Shown here: positions 26,424 through 36,087 of the stretch, in pieces | Numbering within the stretch: the stretch's first letter is position 1 | Layout of the letters: each line of letters starts with the position of its first letter | Assembly: GCA_000153745.1 (NCBI GenBank) | Contig: DS022282.1 | Coordinates: 2,102,783-2,166,782, forward strand | Length of the DNA stretch: 64,000 bases | Origin: Rhodobacterales bacterium HTCC2255 | GTDB lineage: Bacteria > Pseudomonadota > Alphaproteobacteria > Rhodobacterales > Rhodobacteraceae | Reading direction: 5' to 3' | The notes under the pieces: generated by a model | The model's database searches: none | What the model was told of the DNA's origin: nothing | Seen by the model: only the letters and a program-made list of their open reading frames with translations | Position numbers and translations under genes: made by a program

Positions 26424-27413
26424 TTATGCCATTGCCTCAAATAACCGAACAGCTTGTACTGTTTCTCTTACATCATGAACTCTTAACATTTGTACACCTT
26501 GCCGCAAGCCCTCTAAACCTACTGCGATGGATCCACCAAGACGGTCAGCGGTATTTTGCGATTTTCCTATTTCTCCAATAAATCTTTTACGTGAAACACC
26601 TAATAATATGGGGCATCCTATCCCATGGAATAATGACATTCCCTTAATCAGTAACAAATTGTGTTCAATTGTTTTTCCAAATCCAATACCAGGATCAATA
26701 GATATCTTAGAAAGGTCAATTCCTGCTTGTAGGCATAATTCAACTCGTGACATCAAAAAATCATAAACATCGAGTAACACATCGTCATATGTTGGATTAT
26801 CTTGCATAGTTTGTGGATCACCACTTGCATGCATTAGACACACAGATGCTCCAGATTCAGCTAGAACATTCAAGCTTCTTGGATCAAAGCTTAGTGCTGA
26901 CACATCATTAAATATCATTGCACCCTGTGATATTGCTTCTCTAGCAACATCTGCTTTTCTTGTATCAACAGAAATTATACCTAATTCTGCCAATGCATCT
27001 ACAACTGGAGAAACACGATTTAGTTCAGAAAACCTATCAACAAAATCAGCTCCTGGGCGAGTACTTTCACCTCCAATATCAACGATGGAAGCGCCCTCAT
27101 CTAACATTTCTTTGCCGCGCCTAACAGCAATGTCTACATCATAATGCTGCCCGCCATCTGAAAAACTATCTGGGGTAACATTTAATACACCCATTACATG
27201 AGCATTTGACATACTTAAGCCAGAAAAATTAGATCTCTTGCGAGTAATATTATTGAGAATATCACCAGGCACATCTTTTAAAGTAATGATTGTAGAGTTT
27301 TCATTACGTGACAATTTCTCTACCTCTGAAAACCAGGCATTTCCACCCGCAATAGGCATTGCGTGTTTAGGCCTATTCTTCCCGTAAGATACAATTGGTC
27401 TATAATAATTCAT
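26424..27413 (-). CDS. folP: Dihydropteroate synthase
   Basis: 329 residues, about 50 longer than the enterobacterial enzyme because of an N-terminal extension (residues 1-70). It joins p-aminobenzoate to dihydropterin pyrophosphate in folate synthesis. Motifs are MGVLNVTPDSFSDGG, GASIVDIGGESTRPGA, FNDVSAL, SIDPGIGFGKTIEHN and LLGVSRKRFIG. It lies between folB (26-nt gap) and glmM (1-nt gap) on one transcript. The extension resembles what I know from Rhodobacterales relatives and may not be catalytic. Confidence 0.95.
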   Translation of the reverse strand: MNYYRPIVSYGKNRPKHAMPIAGGNAWFSEVEKLSRNENSTIITLKDVPGDILNNITRKRSNFSGLSMSNAHVMGVLNVTPDSFSDGGQHYDVDIAVRRGKEMLDEGASIVDIGGESTRPGADFVDRFSELNRVSPVVDALAELGIISVDTRKADVAREAISQGAMIFNDVSALSFDPRSLNVLAESGASVCLMHASGDPQTMQDNPTYDDVLLDVYDFLMSRVELCLQAGIDLSKISIDPGIGFGKTIEHNLLLIKGMSLFHGIGCPILLGVSRKRFIGEIGKSQNTADRLGGSIAVGLEGLRQGVQMLRVHDVRETVQAVRLFEAMA

Positions 27414-27439
27414 AAAAGTCCCTACTTAATTTTTGCTTG

Positions 27440-28342
27440 TTATTTAAAAAAATCTGGAGATGAAATTAATTGCACATTTGGGTAATCACATTCAGGGCCC
27501 ACATGATAAATATAATCCGTGTTAAATTCATCTGCGAGCCAAATAGCTAAATCTAATGGTTCAGACTTTAAACTTGGTTTATTTACCGCATCTAAAATCA
27601 TCTTAGATGGAGCCCATACTGTTACTTCATTGTTTTTCATCGACCAGTCTAATTCAGTCCAAGTATCGACAACGACACAGCGGTTGTCTTTGCCAGCCAA
27701 ATCCCATGCAGCTTGTTCTATTGCAAGTAATTTAATTCGATGATGTGAATCTATTTCCAAGGATATTTTTTGTGGAATGAAAAAGTTTTCAAGGCAAATA
27801 ATTGTAGGTTTTTTATACTGCGCAATAGCATCAAGCCAATCCTTTAAATCATTAGATTGAATAATTTCATTTGGAATGAAGACTATTGAAGGTGTGATAA
27901 TAGATTTATCTTTATCATGTTTAGAATTTTTACAATCTCTAACAATTTCAACACCCAAGCTTCCGGGTATACGATCTAATTTTTCGATGCGTATGAAAAC
28001 TCTAATAGCTTGCTGATGCGAAAGTATTTGTTCAGATACTCTATCTGCTAAAGTTTCTAGCAAATTTAATCTTTCAAAGTTAAGTTGCTCATCGATTGCT
28101 TCAATAATCATATCATAAGATAAGATGTCATCTACATCATCCGATGAAGAGCTTGAAGAATCAGAGACCTCAACTACTACGTTGAATTTTACACGCTGAG
28201 TTAAATCTCGCTCAACTTGAAATGCACCTATCTCAACTTCTTTAATATAATCGCGAATTGAAATACGATCTAATGCTGGGTTTGATTGTTCAGATTTTGC
28301 ACGGATTTCAAGCTTATCAAAGACTATAGATGGGTTATTCAT
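27440..28342 (-). CDS. folB: Dihydroneopterin aldolase with C-terminal extra domain
   Basis: 300 residues, more than twice a normal FolB. Residues ~20-135 match the aldolase/epimerase (IRDYIKEVEIGAFQVERDLT, FNVVVEVSD, SYDMIIEAI, LNLLETLADRVSEQIL, VFIRIEKLD), which cleaves dihydroneopterin to 6-hydroxymethyl-dihydropterin. Residues ~150-300 form a separate alpha/beta-looking domain with no motif I recognise (IITPSIVFIPNEI, PTIICLENFFIP, CVVVDTWTELDW, LAIWLADEFN). It leads the folB-folP-glmM run. The second domain could be regulatory or a decayed enzyme; I believe similar long forms occur in Rhodobacterales. Confidence 0.85.
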   Translation of the reverse strand: MNNPSIVFDKLEIRAKSEQSNPALDRISIRDYIKEVEIGAFQVERDLTQRVKFNVVVEVSDSSSSSSDDVDDILSYDMIIEAIDEQLNFERLNLLETLADRVSEQILSHQQAIRVFIRIEKLDRIPGSLGVEIVRDCKNSKHDKDKSIITPSIVFIPNEIIQSNDLKDWLDAIAQYKKPTIICLENFFIPQKISLEIDSHHRIKLLAIEQAAWDLAGKDNRCVVVDTWTELDWSMKNNEVTVWAPSKMILDAVNKPSLKSEPLDLAIWLADEFNTDYIYHVGPECDYPNVQLISSPDFFK

Positions 28343-28455
28343 TTTATGTTTTATCTCTTTGGATTAGAATTTAATTCTAATATATCTATGATATTTCTAC
28401 ATTAATAAACATAAGTTGGACATACAAAGTTTTCACTAAATCAATACTAAAGCAA

Positions 28456-29178
28456 TTAACCTCTGTAGAAGTGATGTTTTCCAATTGTGGCGGTACGTTT
28501 AAAAGCTTTAGACCATTTTGGACGTACAAAGTTTGCATGATAATACGTTGCGCCAGCTGTAATGTTTGGCACTCGCGATTCAAGTGAAATTTTTGCGATT
28601 TTTGCAACAAACTCTTTTGCTTCTTTGTCTCGTATTGTTTCTTTTAATCCATCACACATATAAGAAAATTGACATGCATGTCTTCGGTGCGAACCCTGGT
28701 TTATTACATCACAAACTGAATTTGGAAACTTTTTACTATCACGACGATTTTTAATCACTTCCGCCACTGCAAAAATTCCACGAACTTTCTCACCCCTAGC
28801 TTCAAAATATAAAGCCTCTGTCATACATTTAAATTCTGTATCGCCACTTACGTTAGGCATTTTGTGCAAAACTGATCGTGATGGCACGGTTTTAAAAATA
28901 AAAGGCCAAGTTAATTTATCTAAAATAGATACTTTTACTTTTTTAAGAAAAATATTCACATCAACAGGTGAAATTAATGCAACATTAGCAACGGTACTAG
29001 TAGGGTTTAACATGTCTGAAAAAGTAGTCCAAGTCCCAGTTAATGGGTCTGATGTTTTCACATTGTTATATGCTAATCCATAAGAAGCTTGCACATTGTC
29101 AGCCACCACGGGAGTGATAAATGTGGTATTAAACAATATTACAGCCAACAGACAAAATCTAAACATACTTTTTTCCAT
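28456..29178 (-). CDS. Cell wall hydrolase, SleB/CwlJ family
   Basis: 240 residues. An N-terminal signal sequence (MEKSMFRFCLLAVILFNTTF, cleaved around VVADN) precedes a spacer and a C-terminal SleB-type catalytic domain with CMTEALYFEARGEKVRGIFA, where the first Glu is the likely catalytic acid. AEVIKNRRDSKKFPNSVCDV and CQFSYMCDGL follow. These lytic enzymes cleave peptidoglycan; in Gram-negative bacteria they are thought to act in envelope remodelling rather than spore germination. It stands alone, with the PPDK-like gene about 150 nt upstream on the same strand. Confidence 0.9.
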   Translation of the reverse strand: MEKSMFRFCLLAVILFNTTFITPVVADNVQASYGLAYNNVKTSDPLTGTWTTFSDMLNPTSTVANVALISPVDVNIFLKKVKVSILDKLTWPFIFKTVPSRSVLHKMPNVSGDTEFKCMTEALYFEARGEKVRGIFAVAEVIKNRRDSKKFPNSVCDVINQGSHRRHACQFSYMCDGLKETIRDKEAKEFVAKIAKISLESRVPNITAGATYYHANFVRPKWSKAFKRTATIGKHHFYRG

Positions 29179-29324
29179 TATTGGGCTTCAAAACTATTCA
29201 TAGAAATCTCACAGGTGGCCTTTTAAATTGCTAAAAACGTTCAGTCTAGCCTTTTTATTTTAAAAAAAATTGATATTTTCCAAATTTTACTTAACTAATT
29301 AGAATAATTAGTCTTTTTTTGTAA

Positions 29325-31895
29325 TTATTTGTTCATTAATTCTGCCTGAGCGGCAGCTAATCGTGCAATAGGTGTTCGAAATGGCGAACATGAAACATAA
29401 TCAAAGCCTGCATCATGACAAAATATTATTGATTCAGGATCACCACCATGTTCTCCGCACAACCCTAAAAGTATATCTGATTTAACGGACCGACTTCTAT
29501 CTGCAGCAATAGATAACAATTCTCCAACACCATATATATCTAATGTAAGAAAAGGATCTTCATCATAGATTTCTTGATTTACATACTCCCTCATAAATCG
29601 CCCTGCATCATCTCGCGAAAGACCATATGTCATTTGAGTTAGATCATTTGTCCCAAAACTCATAAAATCAACTGTTCGAGCTATGTCATGCGCTCGCAAA
29701 GCAGCCCGAGGAGTTTCCACCATTACACCTAAAGAGTAATTTACTTCAATTCCTGTTTCCAACTGAACTGATGATGCAACAGCATCTACTCGAGCTTTTA
29801 CTAATTCCACTTCACGATTGGCTGAAACTAATGGGATCATAATTTCTGGCTTAATCATTCGACCTGTATTTTGCTGAACCAGACAGGCTGCTTCAAATAT
29901 TGCTCTAGCCTGCATTACATAAATTTCTGGCACGGTTATACCCAACCTTACTCCTCGAGTGCCAAGCATTGGGTTTATTTCTTCAAGTTCTTCAACACGG
30001 TTTATAACTTTTGACAATGGCAAATCCATTGACTCTGCTAAAGCAACAACCTGATCTCGAGTTTTAGGTAAAAACTCATGCAAGGGAGGATCCAATAATC
30101 GGATACAAACAGATTGCTCTTCCATTAAAGAAAAAATTTCATAAAAATCTTCTCGCTGCATTGGTAGAAGAAGATTTAAAGCATCTTGCCGATCATCAGT
30201 TTTTTCAGAAAATATCAATTCTCGCATAACATTTAGTCGATGTGTATCAAAAAACATATGTTCAGTTCGAACCAAGCCAATACCATCCACACCAAACTTT
30301 TGGGCTAATCGAACATCTTGAGGTGTATCAGCATTTCCACGCACACCCATAGTTCGCACCTTGTCAGCCCAACTCATAAACTTTTTAAAATTACCTCCGA
30401 GCTCAGGTTCAATTAATTTTGTTGCTCCGGATAAGATTTTTCCAGTTGATCCATCAAGAGTAATTAAGTCACCTTCAGATAGTGATGTGCCATTTTCAAG
30501 CTGTAATTTTTTATTTTTTTGATCAATATTAATATTACTAACACCAACAACACACGGAAGACCTAAAGTTCTTGCAACAACGGCTGCATGGCTATTTATC
30601 CCCCCACGTTCAGTTAAAATACCATTTGCAGAATGCATTCCACGAATATCGTCTGGTGTTGTCTCTATTCTTACTAAAATTGATGGCTCGCCACGCGCCT
30701 CTAATGCAACTGCACTTGAAGCATTAAAAACAATCTTTCCAGTTGCAGCACCAGGGCTTGCCCCAATTCCATCAGCTATTTGTACTGTTGTAGCTTTTGG
30801 ATCTAATTGAGGGTGAAGAATTTCATTAAGGGTCTTTGGAGCAATTCTCAAAAGTCCTTCTTCAACAGTAATCAGTTTCAAAGACTGTAATCTAATTACT
30901 ATTGCTACTGCTGCCCTAGCAGTTCTATCTGCTGGAGTTGCATCGAGCAGCCAAACAACGCCATTTTTTATTGTAAACTCAAGCTGCATGTCATCTCGAT
31001 ATAACCTTGTAACAATTTGAGCATAGTCTTTTAAATCTTTAAAACATTTAGGACAAATTTCTTCTAATGATGGCCCACGCTTATCTTTTGCTAAATACTG
31101 AGCACCCTCTTCTTCCTGCATAGCAGCACGGCCTTGAGACTGACTAAGATACCGGCCAAAAGCTTGCTCTTCTCCTGTAACTGGTGAGGCGAATTGAGCA
31201 ACACCAGATCCAAATTCTCCATCACCAATACCCAAAACCATTTCTTGAACAATGAGGCCCAAACCCGCATTAACTGGCGCGCCTCTTGCAGCACGTAAAA
31301 TTCTAGCACTTGCACTATTCCAAGCACTTGCCATTGATTTCAGGCTTTGATGTAATTGATCAAGAGGGTCTTGAGGAAATTCGTTTCCAGTCTCTTCTTG
31401 AAAAAGGCCCAATGCATTTTCTAATGCTTTACCATAATCTATAATATCATTATTTAATGAGTCATCTAACAATACATCAAAATCTTCCGCATCTAACCTC
31501 GCAACTTGCGTAGCAAAGTCTTGAATGAACCGAAAATATAAAGCGTCTACAGTATTTTTACCAAGTGCATTTTTTAATATTTCATGAATTTTCCAATTCA
31601 TACCAATATTTAAAAGTGTTTCTGGGCCACCCCAATCTCTGGAAATTGGACTAGCACGCAGTGAAACTAATATTCCTTCATTTAAAGAGAGTTTTAGCCC
31701 TTTAATCTCTGGAAATTCATAGTCCTGAAACTTATGTACAGACTCACAAAGAAAAGCCCATGCTTTGGGAATAGGCAGATCAGCCTTTAATAAATTAACA
31801 ATAGCATTTGCTCTTGCGCCATATTTTTCAATAGGCACATCCGCATCTGATATTAATTCAACACATTCAGGATATGTTTTTAATTCATCATCCAA
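29325..31895 (-). CDS. Pyruvate phosphate dikinase-like PEP-utilising enzyme
   Basis: 856 residues, close to PPDK length. The central phosphohistidine domain (TPDDIRGMHSANGILTERGG followed by INSHAAVVAR, His436) and the C-terminal PEP-binding barrel (GIGLVRTEHMFF, FMSFGTNDLTQMTYG, LGLCGEHGGDP) are well conserved, so PEP/pyruvate chemistry is expected. The N-terminal ATP-grasp region is divergent: where PPDK has the SMPGMMDT signature, this protein reads SPISRDWGGPETLLNIG. It may be a variant phosphotransferase rather than a canonical PPDK. It is upstream of the SleB gene and downstream of glyS on the same strand, a grouping also typical of Rhodobacterales. Confidence 0.8.
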   Translation of the reverse strand: MDDELKTYPECVELISDADVPIEKYGARANAIVNLLKADLPIPKAWAFLCESVHKFQDYEFPEIKGLKLSLNEGILVSLRASPISRDWGGPETLLNIGMNWKIHEILKNALGKNTVDALYFRFIQDFATQVARLDAEDFDVLLDDSLNNDIIDYGKALENALGLFQEETGNEFPQDPLDQLHQSLKSMASAWNSASARILRAARGAPVNAGLGLIVQEMVLGIGDGEFGSGVAQFASPVTGEEQAFGRYLSQSQGRAAMQEEEGAQYLAKDKRGPSLEEICPKCFKDLKDYAQIVTRLYRDDMQLEFTIKNGVVWLLDATPADRTARAAVAIVIRLQSLKLITVEEGLLRIAPKTLNEILHPQLDPKATTVQIADGIGASPGAATGKIVFNASSAVALEARGEPSILVRIETTPDDIRGMHSANGILTERGGINSHAAVVARTLGLPCVVGVSNINIDQKNKKLQLENGTSLSEGDLITLDGSTGKILSGATKLIEPELGGNFKKFMSWADKVRTMGVRGNADTPQDVRLAQKFGVDGIGLVRTEHMFFDTHRLNVMRELIFSEKTDDRQDALNLLLPMQREDFYEIFSLMEEQSVCIRLLDPPLHEFLPKTRDQVVALAESMDLPLSKVINRVEELEEINPMLGTRGVRLGITVPEIYVMQARAIFEAACLVQQNTGRMIKPEIMIPLVSANREVELVKARVDAVASSVQLETGIEVNYSLGVMVETPRAALRAHDIARTVDFMSFGTNDLTQMTYGLSRDDAGRFMREYVNQEIYDEDPFLTLDIYGVGELLSIAADRSRSVKSDILLGLCGEHGGDPESIIFCHDAGFDYVSCSPFRTPIARLAAAQAELMNK

Positions 31896-31992
31896 GACTT
31901 TACTCCTTATTCATCAATCCTATGATCAATAAATTAATAATAATAGAGCAAAGAAGACATAAATTAAATTATCTTTGAAAATCTTTATTTAA

Positions 31993-34170
31993 TCAATTTT
32001 CTATAAGCGTAAAATCTGCAGCACTTTTCATTATAAGTCTAATTCTGTTTAATAGGCAAAGACGGTTTCGCCTAACTATTTTGGAGTCAGAATTAATCTG
32101 TACATTTTCAAAAAACAAATCAATTGGTAATCGTAAGTTAGCTAAAGCACCCATTGCAGACTTAAAGTCCTGTTTGTTAATATAGTCGATTATATCAGAT
32201 TCATTTTCATCTAATATTTTAAATAACGAGCGTTCTTCATCAATTTGTGCGTAATTAATTTCTGGCGTCCCCTCGTAAGAAACACCATCTTTCTTCTCTT
32301 CCGCACTCAGGATATTATTAGCCCGTTTAAATCCCTGCAATAAATTTTTACCATCATCAGAATCACAAAACTCCTGAAGGACTTTTGCTCTCTTGGCCAA
32401 AAGAGAAAAGTTAGTATTATTTGGCATAGCTAAGCACGCATCAATTACGTCATGGTTGATATTTTGATCACGTAAATAGACTTTTAGACGATCATGGAAA
32501 AATGATATTAGATCTCTTAATATCCCTTTTGTTTTTTTAGAATGGCCTTCACCAATCAATTCAAAAATTTGTTCTAAAGAGTTATTGGATAAATCAATAT
32601 ATTTTGTTTGAGACTTATCTTCTAAACTTTGAACAGCTATTGAATTTAAATAAAATCCATATGCCAGAATACATTCTAATGGCTCATTTATTTCATTATC
32701 GATAACTAATCTAATTATTCCAAGCGCTGCCCTTCTTAAAGCAAATGGATCTTTTGAACCTGTAGGTTTTTCATCAATTAACCAAAACCCAGTCAAAGTG
32801 TCTATTTTATCGGCTAATGCAACAGAGATTGAAACAGGAGCGGATGGTACAGCATCAGTTGGACCTTGTGGAGAGTAATGTTCTTTTGATGCATTACCTA
32901 TTTCAATGGGCAAACCAGCTTCAGCAGCATAATAACTACCCATAAGGCCTTGAAGCTTAGCAAATTCACCTACCATTTCAGATGATAAATCTACTTTACA
33001 TAACATTGCAGCTTTATTTGTTAATTCCATATCTGCATTAGTTAAACGTGAAGTAGCAGATGCAATAAAACTAATTCTTTTTATTCGTTCTGATTGGGAG
33101 CCTAGCTTGTTATGGAAAGTTACTTTATTGAGTTTTTCAGACCATTCATTCATACCAGCTTTTGCAATTCGTAAATCATTTTCCCAAAAGAATTTTGCAT
33201 CAGACAATCTAGCAAATAGAACTTTTTGGTTGCCAGCAATAATAGTTTCACCGTTATCAGACGTAGCGCGGTTAGCAACTGTGATGAATTTTTCAATTCT
33301 ATTACTTTTGGGGTTTCTTACACTAAAAAACTTCTGATGTTCTTTCATCGAAGTCATCAAAACCTCTGCTGGAAGCTCAAAAAATTCTTTAGATATTTCA
33401 CCCATTAGAACGACTGGATACTCTACCAAACCAGCGACTTCATTTAATAAATTAATATCTTCAACCAACTCCAATCCTTGAGCAAATGCTAGGTTTTTAG
33501 CGTCCTCCAATATATGATCAGCTCTTTCATGAGCATCTAAAATTACGTAAGATTTTTTTAAATCTTTTTGGTACTGTTCGATCGAACTTACAGTAAAATG
33601 ATCAGGGGACATGAAACGATGCCCCGCAGTTAAATTAGATGATTTAATGCCATCAATTTCAACTTTTACAGTCTCAACACCATCTTCAGCGGAAAGAATA
33701 CACAGAATTGAATGAAGGGGTCTAACCCATTTTAATGATTTAGAGCCCCAACGCATTGATTTAGGCCAAGGAAAATTATTTACTGCATCATTAATTACTT
33801 CGGACACAATCTCAGAAGCAAATCGACCTTCTTTTTCAATAATAGCAAAATATGTTTTGCCTTTTTTGTCATCTCTTACTTCAAGTTGATCAATTGTAAG
33901 ACCTACACCACGCAAAAAACCATTTAGAGCTTGTTCGGGAGCATCAACTCTGGGCCCTTTTCTTTCCTCACGCGTGTCTGGGCTTTTATTAATCAAGCCT
34001 TCGATCATCAAACATAAACGGCGTGGTGTAGAAAGCGACTTAGACGAATTGTAAGTCAAACCAGCTTCTACCAATGCATTCGTTACAACATTATTCAAAT
34101 CCTCACAGGCTTTATTTTGCATAATTGCCGGAATTTCTTCAGAAAATAACTCTAGTAATAAATCAGCCAT
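31993..34170 (-). CDS. glyS: Glycine--tRNA ligase beta subunit
   Basis: 725 residues from the ATG at 34170. The preceding frame can be opened 21 nt further, but the TAATG overlap with the upstream stop makes 34170 the natural start. The beta subunit binds tRNA-Gly in the alpha2beta2 synthetase. Landmarks are LLLELFSEEIPA at the N-terminus, EERKGPR, the LPKSMRWG-like FPWPKSMRWG, AGHRF, VGEFAKLQGLMGSYYA and DKIDTLTGFW. It is translationally coupled to the unknown secreted protein that separates it from glyQ. Confidence 0.96.
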   Translation of the reverse strand: MADLLLELFSEEIPAIMQNKACEDLNNVVTNALVEAGLTYNSSKSLSTPRRLCLMIEGLINKSPDTREERKGPRVDAPEQALNGFLRGVGLTIDQLEVRDDKKGKTYFAIIEKEGRFASEIVSEVINDAVNNFPWPKSMRWGSKSLKWVRPLHSILCILSAEDGVETVKVEIDGIKSSNLTAGHRFMSPDHFTVSSIEQYQKDLKKSYVILDAHERADHILEDAKNLAFAQGLELVEDINLLNEVAGLVEYPVVLMGEISKEFFELPAEVLMTSMKEHQKFFSVRNPKSNRIEKFITVANRATSDNGETIIAGNQKVLFARLSDAKFFWENDLRIAKAGMNEWSEKLNKVTFHNKLGSQSERIKRISFIASATSRLTNADMELTNKAAMLCKVDLSSEMVGEFAKLQGLMGSYYAAEAGLPIEIGNASKEHYSPQGPTDAVPSAPVSISVALADKIDTLTGFWLIDEKPTGSKDPFALRRAALGIIRLVIDNEINEPLECILAYGFYLNSIAVQSLEDKSQTKYIDLSNNSLEQIFELIGEGHSKKTKGILRDLISFFHDRLKVYLRDQNINHDVIDACLAMPNNTNFSLLAKRAKVLQEFCDSDDGKNLLQGFKRANNILSAEEKKDGVSYEGTPEINYAQIDEERSLFKILDENESDIIDYINKQDFKSAMGALANLRLPIDLFFENVQINSDSKIVRRNRLCLLNRIRLIMKSAADFTLIEN

Positions 34171-35045
34171 TATTTTGCCCTCTGGTGCCATGCAAGGGCA
34201 CGTCCATCTGAATAAATAGCAACAATGCGATCGATGCCATCAATTATATTTTCTTCGCCAATAAAGCTGGTTGCCGCACCAGTTTTTATATCTTGTTCTA
34301 ATTGATCAAAATTAAAACATGACATCTTACCTAGTGGTTTTGATGGCATTGGATTTTTTGATTGTACGTAAGTTGATAATAATTGATCCATATTTGAAGC
34401 AACATTAAAGCAAGAGTTGTAGAACTTTGCATCTGTTGAGAAGGCAGAAACTGGCTTTGAATCAATCAATATTTTTGTCGGTTGATTATTATTTTTTTCA
34501 GTTAACTTAATCTCATGTAGTACACTATTTGGATCTCGCATTATATTCTTCAAAATTGCATCTTTAGGTACAGGACAACCTAAAGGAAGTGGATCCCCTG
34601 CAAAATGTGCTTTTCCACATTCGTTTATTTGTCGCCACATATAGGATTTACCATTTGGATATTGAACAATATATTTATCAAATCCAAATGGAACATTTAC
34701 ATCTGCTAAGATGACTGATGCATTTTCAGCTTGAATATCTGCCCCAATTTTTTTTGCATCAAAACAATTAAATGCCTTTGGTGCAATTAAAGGAGTGGCT
34801 ATATTTTTGTAGTCAGAATTTAAATTATATTCCCAATCAACATTAAAACATGCACGTAATTTTAATGGAGATGTTTCTGCATCTATTCCATTATAGTCTT
34901 TCACTTCACGAAGTGTTCCAGCAACGTTTATTTCATTAACATCAATTATATTTACGTAATATGCCTTTTCTATAGTATACCAAAGGCCAATTCCCATTGC
35001 ACCTGCAATAATTAAAAGAATACTAATTAAAACTGATCCCTTCAT
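34170..35045 (-). CDS. Membrane-anchored protein with duplicated domain, between glyQ and glyS
   Basis: 291 residues. One N-terminal membrane segment (residues ~5-22, [18 protein letters not shown]) is followed by two similar halves. Residues ~63-148 contain LRACFNVDW, a second Cys in [12 protein letters not shown] and [17 protein letters not shown]. Residues ~205-290 contain [22 protein letters not shown] and [19 protein letters not shown]. The shared pattern is Cys-Phe-Asn...Cys-Phe...DI...G-[FI]-D-[KR]-I-V-x-Y-x-[ND]-G. It may belong to the DUF6446 group of Rhodobacterales, whose members, as I recall, are shorter; that label is tentative. It overlaps glyQ by 4 nt and glyS by 1 nt, so it is co-expressed with glycyl-tRNA synthetase, for no known reason. 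Confidence 0.75.
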   Translation of the reverse strand: MKGSVLISILLIIAGAMGIGLWYTIEKAYYVNIIDVNEINVAGTLREVKDYNGIDAETSPLKLRACFNVDWEYNLNSDYKNIATPLIAPKAFNCFDAKKIGADIQAENASVILADVNVPFGFDKYIVQYPNGKSYMWRQINECGKAHFAGDPLPLGCPVPKDAILKNIMRDPNSVLHEIKLTEKNNNQPTKILIDSKPVSAFSTDAKFYNSCFNVASNMDQLLSTYVQSKNPMPSKPLGKMSCFNFDQLEQDIKTGAATSFIGEENIIDGIDRIVAIYSDGRALAWHQRAK

Positions 35046-35965
35046 TCAGAAGACCCACCTGCTTCAGTTTTTAAGAATGAATCTGCACAAGTTTTTGCAA
35101 GCGACCTGACACGACCAATATATGATTGGCGTTCTGTAACAGAAATAACTCCACGCGCATCCAATAGGTTAAACAGATGAGAAGCTTTGATACACTGATC
35201 ATATGCAGGATGCGCCATAACAATTTTATTTCCCGTTTTAGGATCAACATCTGGTTCATTCAAGATGCGCTTACATTCAGCTTCAGCATCTTCAAAATGT
35301 TGTAGTAAAATATTAGTATCAGCTACATCAAAATTCCAACGTGAATATTCTTGTTCAGTTTGACGAAAGATATCTCCATATTTTAATTCAGTTATTGAGC
35401 CAGGAGAGTTAAAAGGCATGTCCATTACATGGTCTACACCTAAAACATACATAGCCAATCGCTCAAGCCCGTATGTAAGCTCACCAGAAACCGGTTTGCA
35501 GTCATGCCCACCTACTTGTTGAAAGTAAGTAAATTGAGACACTTCCATACCATCACACCAGACTTCCCATCCAAGGCCCCAGGCACCTAAAGTCGGGCTT
35601 TCCCAGTCATCTTCAACAAAGCGTATATCATGCAATTCCATATCAATACCGATTGCATTTAATGAACCCAAATATAATTCTTGGAAATTTTCAGGGCTAG
35701 GTTTAATTATAACCTGATATTGGTAATAATGCTGGAGTCTATTTGGGTTCTCACCATATCGTCCATCAGTTGGCCGTCGAGATGGTTGCACGTATGCAGC
35801 AGCCCACGGTTTTGGGCCTAAAGCTCGAAGTGTAGTAGCCGGGTGAAAGGTTCCTGCACCGACCTCCATATCATATGGTTGCAGAATAGCGCACCCTTGC
35901 TCTGCCCAGTAATTTTGCAGGCGTAAAATAATATCTTGGAAACAATTTGGTTTTACAGTTGCCAC
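35042..35965 (-). CDS. glyQ: Glycine--tRNA ligase alpha subunit
   Basis: 307 residues, standard length. It forms glycyl-adenylate in the alpha2beta2 enzyme. Diagnostic stretches are [80 protein letters not shown] and [12 protein letters not shown]. It is first in the glyQ-(membrane protein)-glyS run, with a 4-nt overlap to the next gene, and probably has its promoter in the 120-base AT-rich gap upstream. Confidence 0.97.
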   Translation of the reverse strand: MATVKPNCFQDIILRLQNYWAEQGCAILQPYDMEVGAGTFHPATTLRALGPKPWAAAYVQPSRRPTDGRYGENPNRLQHYYQYQVIIKPSPENFQELYLGSLNAIGIDMELHDIRFVEDDWESPTLGAWGLGWEVWCDGMEVSQFTYFQQVGGHDCKPVSGELTYGLERLAMYVLGVDHVMDMPFNSPGSITELKYGDIFRQTEQEYSRWNFDVADTNILLQHFEDAEAECKRILNEPDVDPKTGNKIVMAHPAYDQCIKASHLFNLLDARGVISVTERQSYIGRVRSLAKTCADSFLKTEAGGSSE

Positions 35966-36087
35966 AGCTCAGCCTTTTTTAAATCAGTTGTGCCTTCAAT
36001 ATGAAATTCAATCGTTTAGGTCAATTAAAGTATCATTTTAAATACTCAAACATTTAAAATAAAAATCATTTTTAGGATAAAAAAATA

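Noticed and set aside
29296-29321. CTAATTA hairpin followed by a T-run between the SleB and PPDK-like genes
   Set aside because: The T-run is on the plus strand, while both neighbouring genes are on the minus strand, so it does not fit as their terminator.
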